A stretch of 64,000 nt of DNA from Cycas panzhihuaensis (Eukaryota; Cycadophyta): the NCBI GenBank assembly GCA_023213395.1, contig CM041465.1, forward strand, positions 159,781,741-159,845,740, in the 5' to 3' direction. The notes under the pieces are model-generated. The model was not told the DNA's origin. It did not search any database and saw only the letters and a program-made list of their open reading frames with translations. Shown here piece by piece: positions 1 to 10,909 of the stretch (its first letter is position 1; each line of letters opens with the position of its first letter). The position numbers and the translations under genes are program-made.

Positions 1-2910
1 ATTCTCTTTTTTTTTATTTCCTCTTTATTCTTTCTTATCTCTCTCTATCTATATCTTTCTTTTTTCGTTTGGAAATGGAAAAAGGAATAAAAGAAATAAA
101 GAAGAGAGTATGCACTTGAATTCTTAAATTTTAGAGGAGTATAATCCTTTAACTCATGAACCTGTTATAACTCCCAAAATATGATGATCGATTGGGATAA
201 TACTTACTTGCTTGCGGGAAAAATTTAGTAGTGTTTATGCTTGCCAAATCCTCCTTATGACAAGAAAAAGAAAGTAGGAAAGTACTAGAATGAAAAGAAG
301 AACATAAACAAAAGAGATCTTACTGTACCTCAATGGAGAATGATGGATTTCAAATATGGTTATGACCCCTTCCCAAATGGAAACTTTGAGCTCATGATGT
401 TCTTCCCATTCTTGCAAGTTAGTAAAAAAAAATCCACAAAGGAGAAACTACAAAATAATGACCACTTTTTTTTTCTAGTTTCGCATCTGACCTATAAAAC
501 AAAGTCTAATGATGAACAATCTAAGGGAACTCTAAATCCCTAACTAAAAGGATGTATGTAATATGATGGATGAAGGGAGGCCTTAGAATGGCGATTATCC
601 CCTTAATATAATAGATTCCCAAGGTATGCTCTAACAATCTCCCAATAATTCTATAACTTAGGTAGGTGATTAGTCAAAGGAGTAAAGTGGGTAAACAAAA
701 TGGTGAGTAGAATGCAAGCAATACAAAAAGGACCTCAAAGGAAGAAAATAAGCACAAACACATCAAAAGTCATACTCATAGTATGAAAATGGATGGAAAC
801 ATAGGAAGAAAGATTATTGTCAAATAAATGGAGGAGGGAAATACCTGTACCTAGGAAGAAGTGCACTAATGGCCTCTACAACAACTTCCTTAAGGGCTCC
901 TCTCTACTTTGTAAGGCCTCTTCTTACTCTCCCAATATGCACTTGAAGGTGGCTTCCATATCTCTTGATTTCTAGCAAAAATTTAGTAGCCTAATGATGT
1001 CACTTCTAATATCAAAAAGTTCCCCTCCTTTCCCTTGAAAATGAGGGGGGCTTTATATGAAAAATAAGGAGGATGATTAGTGGTTTCTCGTCCACAATGT
1101 GGAGCAAACCACGCACCAAAACAATGGACCATGCATATGGTTTAGAGGATTTTTACAGGGAGTATCATGAAGAAATAAAAAAAAATTAGATATTTAAAAG
1201 GAATTTGGCCTCCTAATGCAAATACAATTAGACCTAGGATGGCTATAACATGTCAGGTAGGTTAGAAAAATATTAAATGTACAATTGTTACTGTTAATGT
1301 ATGAATCTAGGTTGGTGACAATCATACCATAAATATATATGTGGTATTGCAAATACATATAAAATAACAAGTAGTATATCAATAGAATGAGATTTGGCTA
1401 AGCAACTCTACATGAAATTAGAGGAACACAAAGGGAAGATATCCTAAAACCCTCTATGAATTGATACAAGCAACATAGGATGGAATTGAGGCTATAAAAT
1501 AAAATAATAATGTGACAAAATTGAGGAAACAAGCTATAAGATGATAAAGAGGTACCTTTTCCCACTCAGAAAACCAATAGGAGATGCCAAAGCCATTAGA
1601 CATATGCCTTACTCATCATCAACGTGCAATATAGGACATGAAACAATTAATCGAGTCAACATACAAGCATATATCTATTATGTAACATCAAATATAGATC
1701 AATGAAAAGAGTAATAGGTATAGAAATATACCTATACTTACCTTACTTGATTGACTATCTAAATCCCATTCCTAAAAGCTAGGAAATAACATGTAGGATA
1801 ATTACAATAAGAGTAACCTCATATGGTGAAGGATTATAACATTAAAACTTATGTGTATATACTATGATAAAGGATACTTATTTGACCATATCATCTAGGT
1901 AAAAAAGGATTGGTTCTAGGTATCCTCTTATTGCTTAAAGAAGTTGGTAGAGAAGTGGGCCCAAGATTGACTAGAGGGGTACTCATGCTTCTACCATTAG
2001 AACCAGTGGTGTAGTTTGCTATGTAAATGGATGGAAGTAAATGTAAGTTGATTATTGACTAATATTAGGGTGAGTGCAACTTCACGCACTATTCTTGTTG
2101 AGGTCAAGATCAAATGTGGAGATATTGATCTTATGGTGAAACAATTATTATTGACATGGAGGCAAAGGTAGCATTTGCTACAGTGTAGGGCCAACTAAAG
2201 TAGATGAGCCTAGTAAATTATTGGAGATGAGTATTATCTATTGCAATATCTTGTTCAAGTGGATTTAGATGAAAGATTAAATATACTAGTTTTAACTTCC
2301 TAATGTATAATAACTACTTCATCCTTAACCTTGTGATGTATGGCAGCTAGCTCTTGCCTGACTTCCTACTAAAAATTAGTGACTTAGGTCTCAAATGTGA
2401 AATTTGTATCACTTTGACCTTGAGGAACCATGATGAATATAGAAAGTATTTAAAGAGATGGGAATATATAGAAAGAAGGGAAAATATATGAAGTAGAAAA
2501 TATCAAGAAAGAATAGGATTTAAGAACTAGGGAGTTGTTACATAAAAGAGAAGGGGGTAAAGATGGAAATGTGAGGTGTTTATAGCCTATTAACCATGAA
2601 AATTACATAAATAGGACACCTAGTCCACTTGGATGAACACAAAAATCTCATCAAAATGGGGTATATAAGATTTAAAATGAGTTTGAGGTAGCGGGGCCTA
2701 TCGGTAACCCAAGTACTATTAAATATAAAAATTATCTATAGAAACTAACCTAGTGCAAAATGACTAGTGCAATGTACTAACCAAAATAAGGTATATGATT
2801 TTTAATGGTAAGTTTTTGTCATAAACCTTATTTTTTTAATAGCTAATTTACTTATTTAATTCATTTCTAAATCTAATCAATATTTAGAAAGTTATAGCTC
2901 TTACTTTCTA
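1..2910. other. AT-rich sequence with no recognised gene
   Basis: I translated parts of this stretch on both strands and recognised no protein family. It has short A/T runs and a somewhat more GC-rich patch around 840-1140, with a TATA-like stretch near 1050, which resembles the promoter part of an old LTR. No partner repeat was found in the window. Old transposon remains are the likely content, but that is inference. Confidence 0.4.
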
Positions 2911-2923
2911 GGTTATGATACCA
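2911..2923 (-). other. PBS-like relic (tRNA-iMet complement)
   Basis: On the minus strand this reads TGGTATCATAACC, close to the TGGTATCAGAGCC that plant LTR retrotransposons use to bind initiator tRNA-Met. If real, an LTR lies to the right (from 2924) and the internal region to the left. I found no second LTR and no gag nearby, so a chance match in AT-rich DNA is possible. Confidence 0.25.
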
Positions 2924-3757
2924 GCTCAATGTTAACCATAGGGAAATCTACCAAACACTTGATAGAGGAGTATTTCATTATATAGGCTCTATAATAAACT
3001 TATTTGTCAATATTATAGCTTAGCCTAATATCTTAGGGTACCATCTACAAAGGAATGACTATCTCTATAAGGTCTATAATTATGTAGATGTAGTTGGAAA
3101 GAGTAAATTCTAGGTGCTAATCACTAACCCATGTACCACAGAGGATAAACTATTATAAGGTTACCTATATTAGGATGGGGAAAGAAGCTTATAGGGCCCC
3201 CCTTATATACCCAAGGGTATGTGGATGTGTAATTTTATAGCTAGGTTCTATCTAGGGCTTAGTTTAGGAGTGTTATCTCTAGTCCTTCATGCAAGGGTGA
3301 AAAAGCCATAATACACTTTTCTAAAATAATAGATCCTTATGATGTTTAAAGAAACATGGTACATGGCCTCTACTTAACTACTTTGAGTAGTTACCATGTG
3401 GAGTTATCTACTTGAGAATGGGGGGTGGGAGGGAGAAAGGATAGCTACCAAATAGAGTTATTTACCCTTAGACTAATGACTCCAGTACAAAAATTGAAAT
3501 AAATAAACTAAATTAAAAATAAGCACCAAAAAAAAAAAGAAAAAAAAAATGAAGTGTTGGACATTACTTAGGGAAAGAAATTTCCCTTCTCTCACAACTC
3601 TTGAATGCTATTGGTTCTATTCCTTAATCACTATATGGAGAAAGTACTAAGAGAAGGTCTTTCCTTATTCTCTACTTAGGTAGAGAGAGTACTTAATTTA
3701 GTAAAAAAAAAAAAATCTCAAAATTTTTATATTAAGTAGCTTCTCATGATCACAAAA

Positions 3758-3773
3758 CTTGGCTATAATACCA
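3758..3773 (-). other. PBS-like relic (tRNA-iMet complement)
   Basis: The minus strand reads TGGTATTATAGCCAAG, two changes from the plant initiator-tRNA-Met primer site in its first 13 bases. The candidate LTR would start at 3774 on the right and run towards 4460. No matching LTR copy is visible to the left, so this is at best a truncated element. Confidence 0.3.
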
Positions 3774-4463
3774 CTTAGAATGATTCTTCTCAAAGGTACT
3801 CCTTAGAATGATAGAAAAATAGTAATTCACAACTACTTTATCTAATTAACAAGAATGCATAGATTATCAAAGAGTCTCACAAAGTATAAGAGCATCAATT
3901 GATCACCAAAGGAAGAGTATTATAGTATAATTCTTATAAGAAGAGTAATATCAGGCTAACCATCTTCTATAATCTATAACCATTAAATAAATAAGAAAGG
4001 GTCTTTTCTAAGTAATCCTATTAGTGGCTAAAGAAGGCTTATATTTTATTAGATAGCTTAGTGGCCTTACTTTCTATTAGATAACTTATCAACCCATGCA
4101 TAAAGTTTCATAACTAACTTTATCACTTAACCTTATGATAGCTCTCCACTTATGAATGCTTTATATAACTTAGTAAGATGAGTTATATAACAAAGATTAG
4201 GAAAGATATCCTAAAGTCCTCAGAATGTAGAAATAAGATTTGAATAGTGACTTTCAATGCTATTATGATTTTGTAAATGAGATAAAAGAGGTAGTCAACA
4301 ATCAATTTTCTTATATGTTGAGAATCCTAGAAGCTATACTCTTAAGATATATTCCTTCCCTTATTAGTTATCATCATCTAGTGCAAGGGATTTGAATTAA
4401 TAAGTATTATAAATGTATCTTATGGACTATTCTTTTAATCTCATTAAACTATTTCTAAGATAA
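3774..4463. other. AT-rich sequence, possible old LTR
   Basis: No coding similarity was recognised. It sits between a PBS-like motif and the target duplication of Copia A and could be the LTR of an older minus-strand element. Only position supports this. Confidence 0.25.
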
Positions 4464-4468
4464 TAGAT
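4464..4468. repeat. Left target-site duplication of Copia A
   Basis: tagat; its partner taaat is at 8482-8486. Five bases is the usual length for Copia, and the pair differs by one G to A change. Confidence 0.6.
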
Positions 4469-5131
4469 TATTAAGCAAACTAGGTCTGAATAACCAAAAA
4501 TTACCACCAAGATCTAAACTATTTTGTAATTAGTTACAGGAACAAAAATTAAAATCTAACATACAAGTTCTTCCACTAGAGATAATATAATAAATAAATC
4601 AAAAAGCTAAAGCATCACATATACACTAGATATAACATGATAAAACCCTAGCAGTTTACTAGGGAAACATCCACATAGGAAATGTATCGATATTTATTAG
4701 TCAAGAATAGAGAAATATATATAACTTGTAATAGAATGCTCACAACAATAATAACCAACCATCTTGCTCCTCACAGTATATCCAATACATTAAATATAAT
4801 TAGCATAATGAAAAATCATCTTAAATCAGGCTATATGAGAGAGTCATATAAGGCATAAATCTTAACCATAGAATCTAGGATATTTTGAATGAATGACCCT
4901 AATTCTCTTTACAATTTAGTATGTTTTATAGCACTAGCCTTTTGGGTTGCAACCTATATCCCCTGAACCCTGTCTTTACAGGGGGAGGGGGGTTCTAGCT
5001 TCTCCTATACCCCTTGGCTAAGGGGGACTCCCGCTTTCGTTAGATCCCCCCATAGAAATTGAGGGGGGAAATCACACTGCCAACCTATCAAAATGTTTTT
5101 CTTAAAAACATTGTTTTCATATTATCTAACA
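4469..5131 (-). repeat. 3' LTR of Copia A
   Basis: About 663 bp, aligned by eye over its whole length to 7812-8481 and to both Copia B LTRs. The minus-strand copy begins TGTTAGATAATA next to the PPT. The terminal dinucleotide at the left end has decayed (TA on the plus strand where the sister LTR has TG). It contains the G-run and C-run module near 4981-5060 shared by the family. Confidence 0.9.
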
Positions 5132-5142
5132 ATCTCCACCTT
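5132..5142 (-). other. Polypurine tract of Copia A
   Basis: The minus strand reads AAGGTGGAGAT directly before the LTR start TGTTAGATA, the usual plant Copia plus-strand priming layout. Confidence 0.8.
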
Positions 5143-5452
5143 GACAACAATTTACCTGATACCTTTCTTGGACCATTCATCACCTTTTCTACAAACCAAG
5201 AGAAGTCAAGCACCATTTGAACTTCTCTAATAGTACTAGTTTTATGAACATATTAGCATAATTCTATTTTATACTAACCTTCTCAGGTGCCACTCCACTT
5301 GCTTCCACAACCTATCTAACAAAATGGTACTTAAGAGTAATATGCTTTGTCCTATTATAATAAGTTGGATTCTTTGCTAAGTAAATAGCACTTTAACTAT
5401 CACAAAATATCTTTACCTTTTCCTTTTTCCTTCCAAACTCAACCAATAGACC

Positions 5453-6028
5453 CTATAACCAGATTGCTTCCTTATAAGCATATACTATAATAATATATCC
5501 TACTTTTACAGTCAATAATGTAATTATACTCTGTAATTTTGATATCCAACTAACCAGACCATTTGCAAGAGTAAACACATAACCTGAAGTAGACCTTCTC
5601 TTATTTAAATCTCTTATAAAGTCTGAATCAACATATCGAGAAGCCTGATTACCTGTACCTCCAAAGGTGATGTAATAGTCACTTGTGCCTCTCAAATACC
5701 AAAGCAACCATTTCACTACTGTGCAATGTTCTTTTCTTGGATTTTCCATAAACCTACCAACTACACTGACTACATATGAAATGTCAGGTCTTATACATAC
5801 CATGGCATACAACAAACTTCCTACTACATTGATATAAGATACATGAGATACATAATCCTTTTCTTCTTTACTATTAGGACTCATACTCGAAGAAAGCTTG
5901 AAATGGGAAGCCAACATGATACTAACTAGTTTCATATTTGCCAAACCAAATATGGTTAGCACCCTCTCCACATATTTATGTTGTGATAAACATAACTTAC
6001 CATTTTTCTTGTCTCTATGTATATCCAT
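5453..6028 (-). pseudogene. Copia A reverse transcriptase end and RNase H
   Basis: An open stretch of 191 residues covers the end of the Copia reverse transcriptase and the start of RNase H. Recognisable parts are the DIHRDKKNGKLCLSQHKYVE segment, the HVSYINVVGSLLYAMVCIRPD segment (family: Y..AVGSLMYAM...RPDI), VKWLLWYLRGT, and RSTSGYVFTLANGLVSWISK. The aspartates in YVDSDF remain, but the usual TEAEY segment reads TVKVGY, so the catalytic glutamate is lost. This is a fragment of a polyprotein, not an independent gene; the first Met is arbitrary. Confidence 0.9.
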
Positions 6029-7293
6029 GCCTAAGATTTATTTTTCAGCTCTTAGATCCTTCATATCAAAAGTCATATTCAATTGAGAATTTAACTTGTT
6101 GATTTCTACCATAATCTTGCTTACAACTAGTATGCCATCAACATATAATATCAAGATAATGAATAAGATATTGTCTAAGAATTTAAAGTAAACATAATGA
6201 TCATACTCACTTATTTTGAAATTTTAGCTCCCCATGAAGGCATTAAACTTCCTGTATCATTGCTTGGGTGATTACTTCGGGCCATATAATGATTTCTTAA
6301 GCCTACAAATAAGTCTTTCCTACTATCTTATACAAACCCTTCTAGTTGATCTACATAGATCCCCTTATTTAAATCTCCATGCAAAAAAGTTATTTTTATA
6401 TATAACTACTCTAACTTTAAATCAAGAGAAGCTACCAATGCTAACAAAACCTGAATTGAAATAAGTTTAATAACTGGTGAAAAGATCTTATGAAAATCAA
6501 TACTTGCTTTCTATATAAATCCTTTAGCCACTAGTCTTGCCTTATATTTGTCAACTTTTCTATCAACATTTATTGTTTTCTTGAAAACCCACTTGCAACC
6601 AACAGTCTTCCGACCATATGGAAGTTATACTAAGTCACATTAATTATTTTTCTTCAAGGCATCTATTTCTTCCTACATAGCTCTCTTCTACTTCTTACCA
6701 TGGATATTATCTACTGCTTCTTAATAATATGTAGGCTCACTATTATTAAAAACTAAAGTAATAGAAATAGAAGGGATGTACTTGTCAGGTGGATGACTGA
6801 CTCATGTAAATCTTCTAATAATTAGTGGAGGAGTGTCCACATACTCCTATAAATCTACTATAGATTCATCTTTAAAACACTCTTCCTGCTTTTCTATTTC
6901 CAACGATGGTTAGGTCTCAAGCTTGTCCTGTTGATGTTCATCTTTCTACTCATGTTTCACTTCAACTTCTATATTTTTTTATTTTAGAAAGAGATTCATC
7001 AAACACAACATCTCTGCTAATAGTAATTTTGTGGGTAGTAAGATCCCATAACATGTATCCCTTCATACCATCTCTATTACCATAACCAACAAAGATACAT
7101 CTCTTAGGTTTTAATTAGTTAAGGCATAAACATCACAACCAAAATCTTTTAAATTTGAATAGTTACATGGATGTACAATCCATACCTCTTTAGGAATCTT
7201 GTAGTCTATTGCAAATGATGGTGACTTGTTTACTAAATAACAAGTTGTCTAAAAAGGTTCTGCCCATAAGCCCTACTCCACTTCTGCATTACT
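6029..7293 (-). pseudogene. Copia A reverse transcriptase core and integrase end, broken
   Basis: Minus-strand translation in shifting frames gives the TAFLHGDL-like and DQLEGFV segments of Copia reverse transcriptase (about 6300-6420). The catalytic box at 6134-6145 reads YVDG instead of YVDD. Towards 7290 the similarity to the Copia B pol region continues and then stops abruptly at the deletion junction. Frequent stops show that no product is made. Confidence 0.82.
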
Positions 7294-7400
7294 TAAGGAG
7301 TCTTAGTTTCCACACTCTTGAAGGTATTATAGGGCGGCTTAGTTGTTATGATAGCCTTAAAGAACTACATTGCTTTCCTATAAAGGGTGCCTTAGGTATT
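7294..7400. other. Filler DNA at the Copia A deletion junction
   Basis: Copia A matches Copia B up to about 7293 (B about 40886) and again from about 7401 (B about 42325). Between them lie about 107 bp with no counterpart in Copia B. Short motifs recur inside the filler and its edge (ttatgatag, ggtattat), as in end joining with template switching. That Copia A lost sequence rather than B gaining it follows from B holding gag, protease and integrase in this interval. Confidence 0.65.
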
Positions 7401-7780
7401 ATGATAGTACAACTACCTCTTCAAGTAGATTTGATTTGTCATTGATTTGGTCATGTACAAGCCTTCTAACTAGGTCCATAATCCCACTATTATCTTCTCC
7501 CCTATAATGTTAGTTAAAACTTTTTCTACTAAGCACAAATGTATTGTACTTAGATCCCTTTTATCTAGATCATCTGATTCGTTATCATCTATCTTTATAG
7601 GTTTTTTCAATTTACCTTCTAGAGTTCTGTACAATCCTTATTATATTAGAAAATCATACACTTTCAACTTCCACAACTCAAAGTTATTCTTACCATTGAA
7701 TTTTTCCACCTCAAACTTTGCATTCATCAGTTTTGCTATTTGGTGCAGAAAAGACTGACACCAAAACCTTCATAAACTTA
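7401..7780 (-). pseudogene. Copia A gag N-terminal remnant
   Basis: The minus strand encodes a degraded version of the gag start seen in Copia B at 42396-42689, including a K-lining segment of the F..W...V type found in Copia UBN2/DUF4219 gag. It starts close to the PBS, as expected. The C-terminal gag and zinc knuckle were removed by the deletion. Confidence 0.75.
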
Positions 7781-7795
7781 TTACAAAAATAAAAG

Positions 7796-7809
7796 TGGCT
7801 TTGATACCA
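7796..7809 (-). other. Primer-binding site of Copia A
   Basis: The minus strand reads TGGTATCAAAGCCA, a one-base variant of the initiator tRNA-Met complement, two bases from the LTR end. The same position and spacing occur in Copia B and element F. Confidence 0.88.
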
Positions 7810-7811
7810 CT

Positions 7812-8481
7812 TGTTAAATAAACTAGGTCCTAATAACCAAAAATTGCCACCAAGATCTAAACTATTTTACAACTAGTTATAGGAATTGAAATTAAAATTT
7901 AACATCCAAGCTCTTACACAAGAGATAATACAATAAATAAATTAGAAAGCCAAAGCATCATATATACAACAAATATAACATGGTAAAACCCTAGAAGTAT
8001 GCTAGGGAAACATGCACATAGGAAAGGTATTGATCTTTATTATCTAAGAATAGATAAATATACATAATCTATAGTAGACTACTTATAACAACAACAACCA
8101 GCTACCTTGCTCCTCACAGTACATCCAATACATTGAATGCAATCAACATAATGAAAAAACACATTAAATTGGGCTATATGAGAGAGTCATACAAGGCACA
8201 AATTGTGACTATAGAATCTAGGATATTTTGAATGAGTGACCCTAATTCTCTTTACAATTTAGTATGTTTTATAGTGCTAGCTTTTTAGGTCAGGGACTAG
8301 CACCCCCAAACTCCCTCTTTGTTGGTTGGGAGAGGGGGGGGTGTCTGACTTCCCTTATACCCCCTAGCCAAGGGGGGCTCCCACCCCCCTTGGACCCTCC
8401 TACAAAAGTTGAAGGGGGAAACTACACTGCCAACTTGTCAAAATTTTTGCCTCCAAAACATTGTTATTACATTATCTAATA
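7812..8481 (-). repeat. 5' LTR of Copia A
   Basis: About 670 bp. The plus-strand left end is TGTTAAATAAACTAGG; the right end is the attatctaata inverted terminus, decayed from ...aaca. It aligns to 4469-5131 throughout, with many substitutions, so the insertion is old. A G-run lies at 8328-8341 and C-runs at 8360-8400. Confidence 0.9.
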
Positions 8482-8504
8482 TAAATATTGATGATGGTAA
8501 ATAA

Positions 8505-8652
8505 GTATGGCTTAGCCTTTATGTATTTGAAAGGTAAGTGAGAATGGCCTAACCTTTATGTATTTGAATGAAAAGTAAGTGTAACTTAACCTTTATATAT
8601 TTGAAAGGCAAGTGTGTATGGTTTAACCTTCATATATTTGATAGGCAAGTTA
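8505..8652 (+). repeat. Minisatellite, about four units of 35-40 bp
   Basis: Units at about 8505, 8542, 8581 and 8616 share the core taacctttatgtatttga followed by aggcaagtg-like sequence, with length and base differences. A partial fifth unit may extend to 8693. There is no coding content, and from there to 9130 nothing further is recognised. Confidence 0.7.
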
Positions 8653-8693
8653 ATGTATGCCTAAGTAGAAAGTGAGTGTGGCTTATCCTTTAG

Positions 8694-9115
8694 GTTGTTT
8701 TATTGTTGTAAGGTGTGGGACATGTAAGTTATTATAAGATAATCTAAAAAAAATAATTTAGTAAATCAATAATTTATGATAATATATTAACAAATAAATT
8801 TAAAACATGGATGTTATATATATAATATTTTATCATTTGAGTAGTATATTGAGAATGTATTAAGAGCTTAGGGTAGTTATGTATTTAGAGAAATTACTAG
8901 TACTCCATCCTTTCTATTATGTACTTTGGCTTAAGGGTGATTTCCTATATAAAACTTTAAATGGTTGGGCAGTGAATTTATCTAAGTAATATGGTTAGTC
9001 CCACTTATTAACACTACTATATTAAATTGTTTATGGATGAATACTTCTAATTATTATCAATAGTATAGTTTGTTATATTTATTTATACTTATGACGTATT
9101 ATGAAAAAATATTTG
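8694..9115. other. AT-rich spacer
   Basis: No feature was recognised between the minisatellite and LINE A. Confidence 0.4.
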
Positions 9116-9479
9116 GTTAATATATATATATATATATTTTTTGATTTGGTAAAAAATAGAAGGGGTGTTAAAAGGACCCCAAACCTTTTATAAAATCTAC
9201 CTCTCAACTAAGATGAGAAAGCCATGACAAGCCCATGGCTTAGCTAATCTCAAACCATCCTACTAATCTATTTCTAAATACCATGACAAGCCTTGTAGCT
9301 AGCTTGTTTCCCCCTCCTAAGTCTGTACATCTAATCTGACAAGTCTCAAAAGATCCTCCAGGAAGTCCTCTTTCAATATCCTCATGCATTTATTTGAAAT
9401 TACCCAATTAGCAAGCTAGTCAGCTACTACATTACCTTATCTATATGTGTGGTAGACTTAGAAATTATCTTTTAGCCTT

Positions 9480-9800
9480 AAGGTATCTTGAGCATCCTTC
9501 ACTATGTCCTCACTATGCCAGTCTACCTCAGTGTCCCCTCTAAGAATCCTCACCATATTTAGTGAATCTCCTTCAATTATCACCTTGTCACAATCATCCT
9601 CATCAACCATAAGCATAACTCTCTACATAGCCTTTAACTCAACCCTATGGTTCATCTACTAACCATAGTATTCTGCGAAGGCCCACCTAACTCTACCATC
9701 TGGGTACCTGCATACTCCTACCCCTCCTACATCACCTAGGTTGCCTTTGGATGCTTTGTCAAAATTTATTTTAACCTAGTTATCTATAGGCAGGTGCCAA
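9480..9800 (-). pseudogene. LINE A RNase H remnant
   Basis: The minus strand reads VKINFDKASKGN then GGVGVCRYPDGRVRWAFAEYYG, the N-terminal half of the plant LINE RNase H (family: FDGASKGNPG...AFAE). A TAG replaces the usual tryptophan before VKINFD. The G to K change in FDKASKGN is not found in LINE B, which reads FDGASKGNPG. Confidence 0.8.
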
Positions 9801-10199
9801 AAATACTTCTTTCTCTTGGTCCCCATTATATTTGGTCTTCTTATTCACCATCCATTAATAATACTACCCTCATATTCTGGCATTCTTTCCTCATCCAAGA
9901 TTTTAACTAATTCTACTGTCACCATGTGAATCATATCATAGATCCTAAACTCATCCAATTCATTCCCTTTGAATAACCTTCTATTTTATTCCTTCCAAAT
10001 GTCCCATACCACCATTAGCAAGGTAGTTCTCTAAAGATACCCTAGTGTCTTACTCCTAAAAGGAGATTTCTACATCATCCATTGCTCTACTAGGGTCCTT
10101 GGGCTTGCCCATAAAATCCTAAACTAGGACTAGATACTAGCCTAGATTTTTCTAGAGAAGGGACAGTGGATGCTAATATGATCCAACATCTTCTCAGCC

Positions 10200-10500
10200 T
10201 TCTTACATAGCACATACCTATTTGGCATGGTAAAACCATGTTTATAAATATTATCCACTGTTAGGATCTTTTTCTTCAAGCATAACCACTAGAAGGCTAC
10301 CACCTTAGGAATTAAACCTAGCTTCCACACTCCTACCAACAATGGGTTCTTTCCCATGCTTGCCTCTAAGCAAATAACTTGATATCCTTGCTTCATGGTA
10401 TACTCCCTTAGAGGTGAGTTAGCCCATATGATCTCATCCACCCTAGTTCCTTTTGGAATATAACATTGATCAAGCTCATTTTTTAGTACCAATATATTCT
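10200..10500 (-). pseudogene. LINE A zf-RVT region
   Basis: The open stretch at 10289-10492 contains ANSPLREYTMKQGYQ and GVWKLGLIPKVVAF, matching the S.G.YT.K.GY...W...IPKI.VF pattern of the zf-RVT domain that follows reverse transcriptase in plant LINEs. The Cys-rich end is carried by degraded sequence to the left (to about 10200). Confidence 0.8.
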
Positions 10501-10672
10501 CCCCCCAGTCTTAGACCCCTTACAGCTCCTTAAAGGACCTCCAGGATCTATTTCTACCCTGACCCTCCCAGTAATCCTTAACCTTTGTACCATATATATC
10601 CATAAAGATGGATTGTAGATTACTAGTGTTAGGTCTATCTTTTAATTTATAGTTTCAACACCAGTTATCCTC

Positions 10673-10909
10673 CTAAAAGCTTATACTTTCCCTATTCCCC
10701 AACTTCCATCTCATTTCAGAGGTCAAGATGGGTCTAGAGTGAACCAAACTCCTTGAAATAGGGGACCTATAAACCACCCCCACCTCATTAATTAATAAAT
10801 GCATACCCCCAAGGTATTTTTTGGAGATGATCTTACCCCATTGTTCTCCTTCATCCTTCACCAGTCGCCAGCCTAGTTTAGCCACCATGGCTCTATTGAA
10901 AGAGGCCAA
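10673..10909 (-). pseudogene. LINE A post-RT connector
   Basis: Seventy-eight open residues beginning MASFNRAMVAKLGWRLVKDE and including WGKIISKKYL match the N.A..AK..WRL......W......KY segment between reverse transcriptase and zf-RVT in plant L1 elements. It is a fragment of the ORF2 polyprotein. Confidence 0.75.

Larger units (their letters stand above)
4469..8481 (-). mobile_element. Copia A: LTR retrotransposon with internal deletion
   Basis: Ty1/Copia element on the minus strand, bounded by two similar LTRs. The PBS lies inside the right LTR and the PPT inside the left LTR, which fixes the orientation. Flanking 5-mers tagat (4464-4468) and taaat (8482-8486) look like a target duplication with one transition. 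The order on the minus strand is gag remnant, integrase end, reverse transcriptase, RNase H, as in Copia. The interior is about 2.7 kb, against about 4.0 kb in the related Copia B (38013-43393): gag C-terminus, protease and most of integrase are missing. Frames are broken by many stops; the element is dead. Confidence 0.93.

Noticed and set aside
340-543. Short open stretch near the left end
   Set aside because: Sixty-seven codons with poly-Lys and poly-Phe from homopolymer runs; no family and no support on either strand.
1997-2194. Open stretch that might be a retroelement fragment
   Set aside because: Read on both strands (for example SATSRTILVEVKIKCGDIDL on plus); no family signature strong enough to name.
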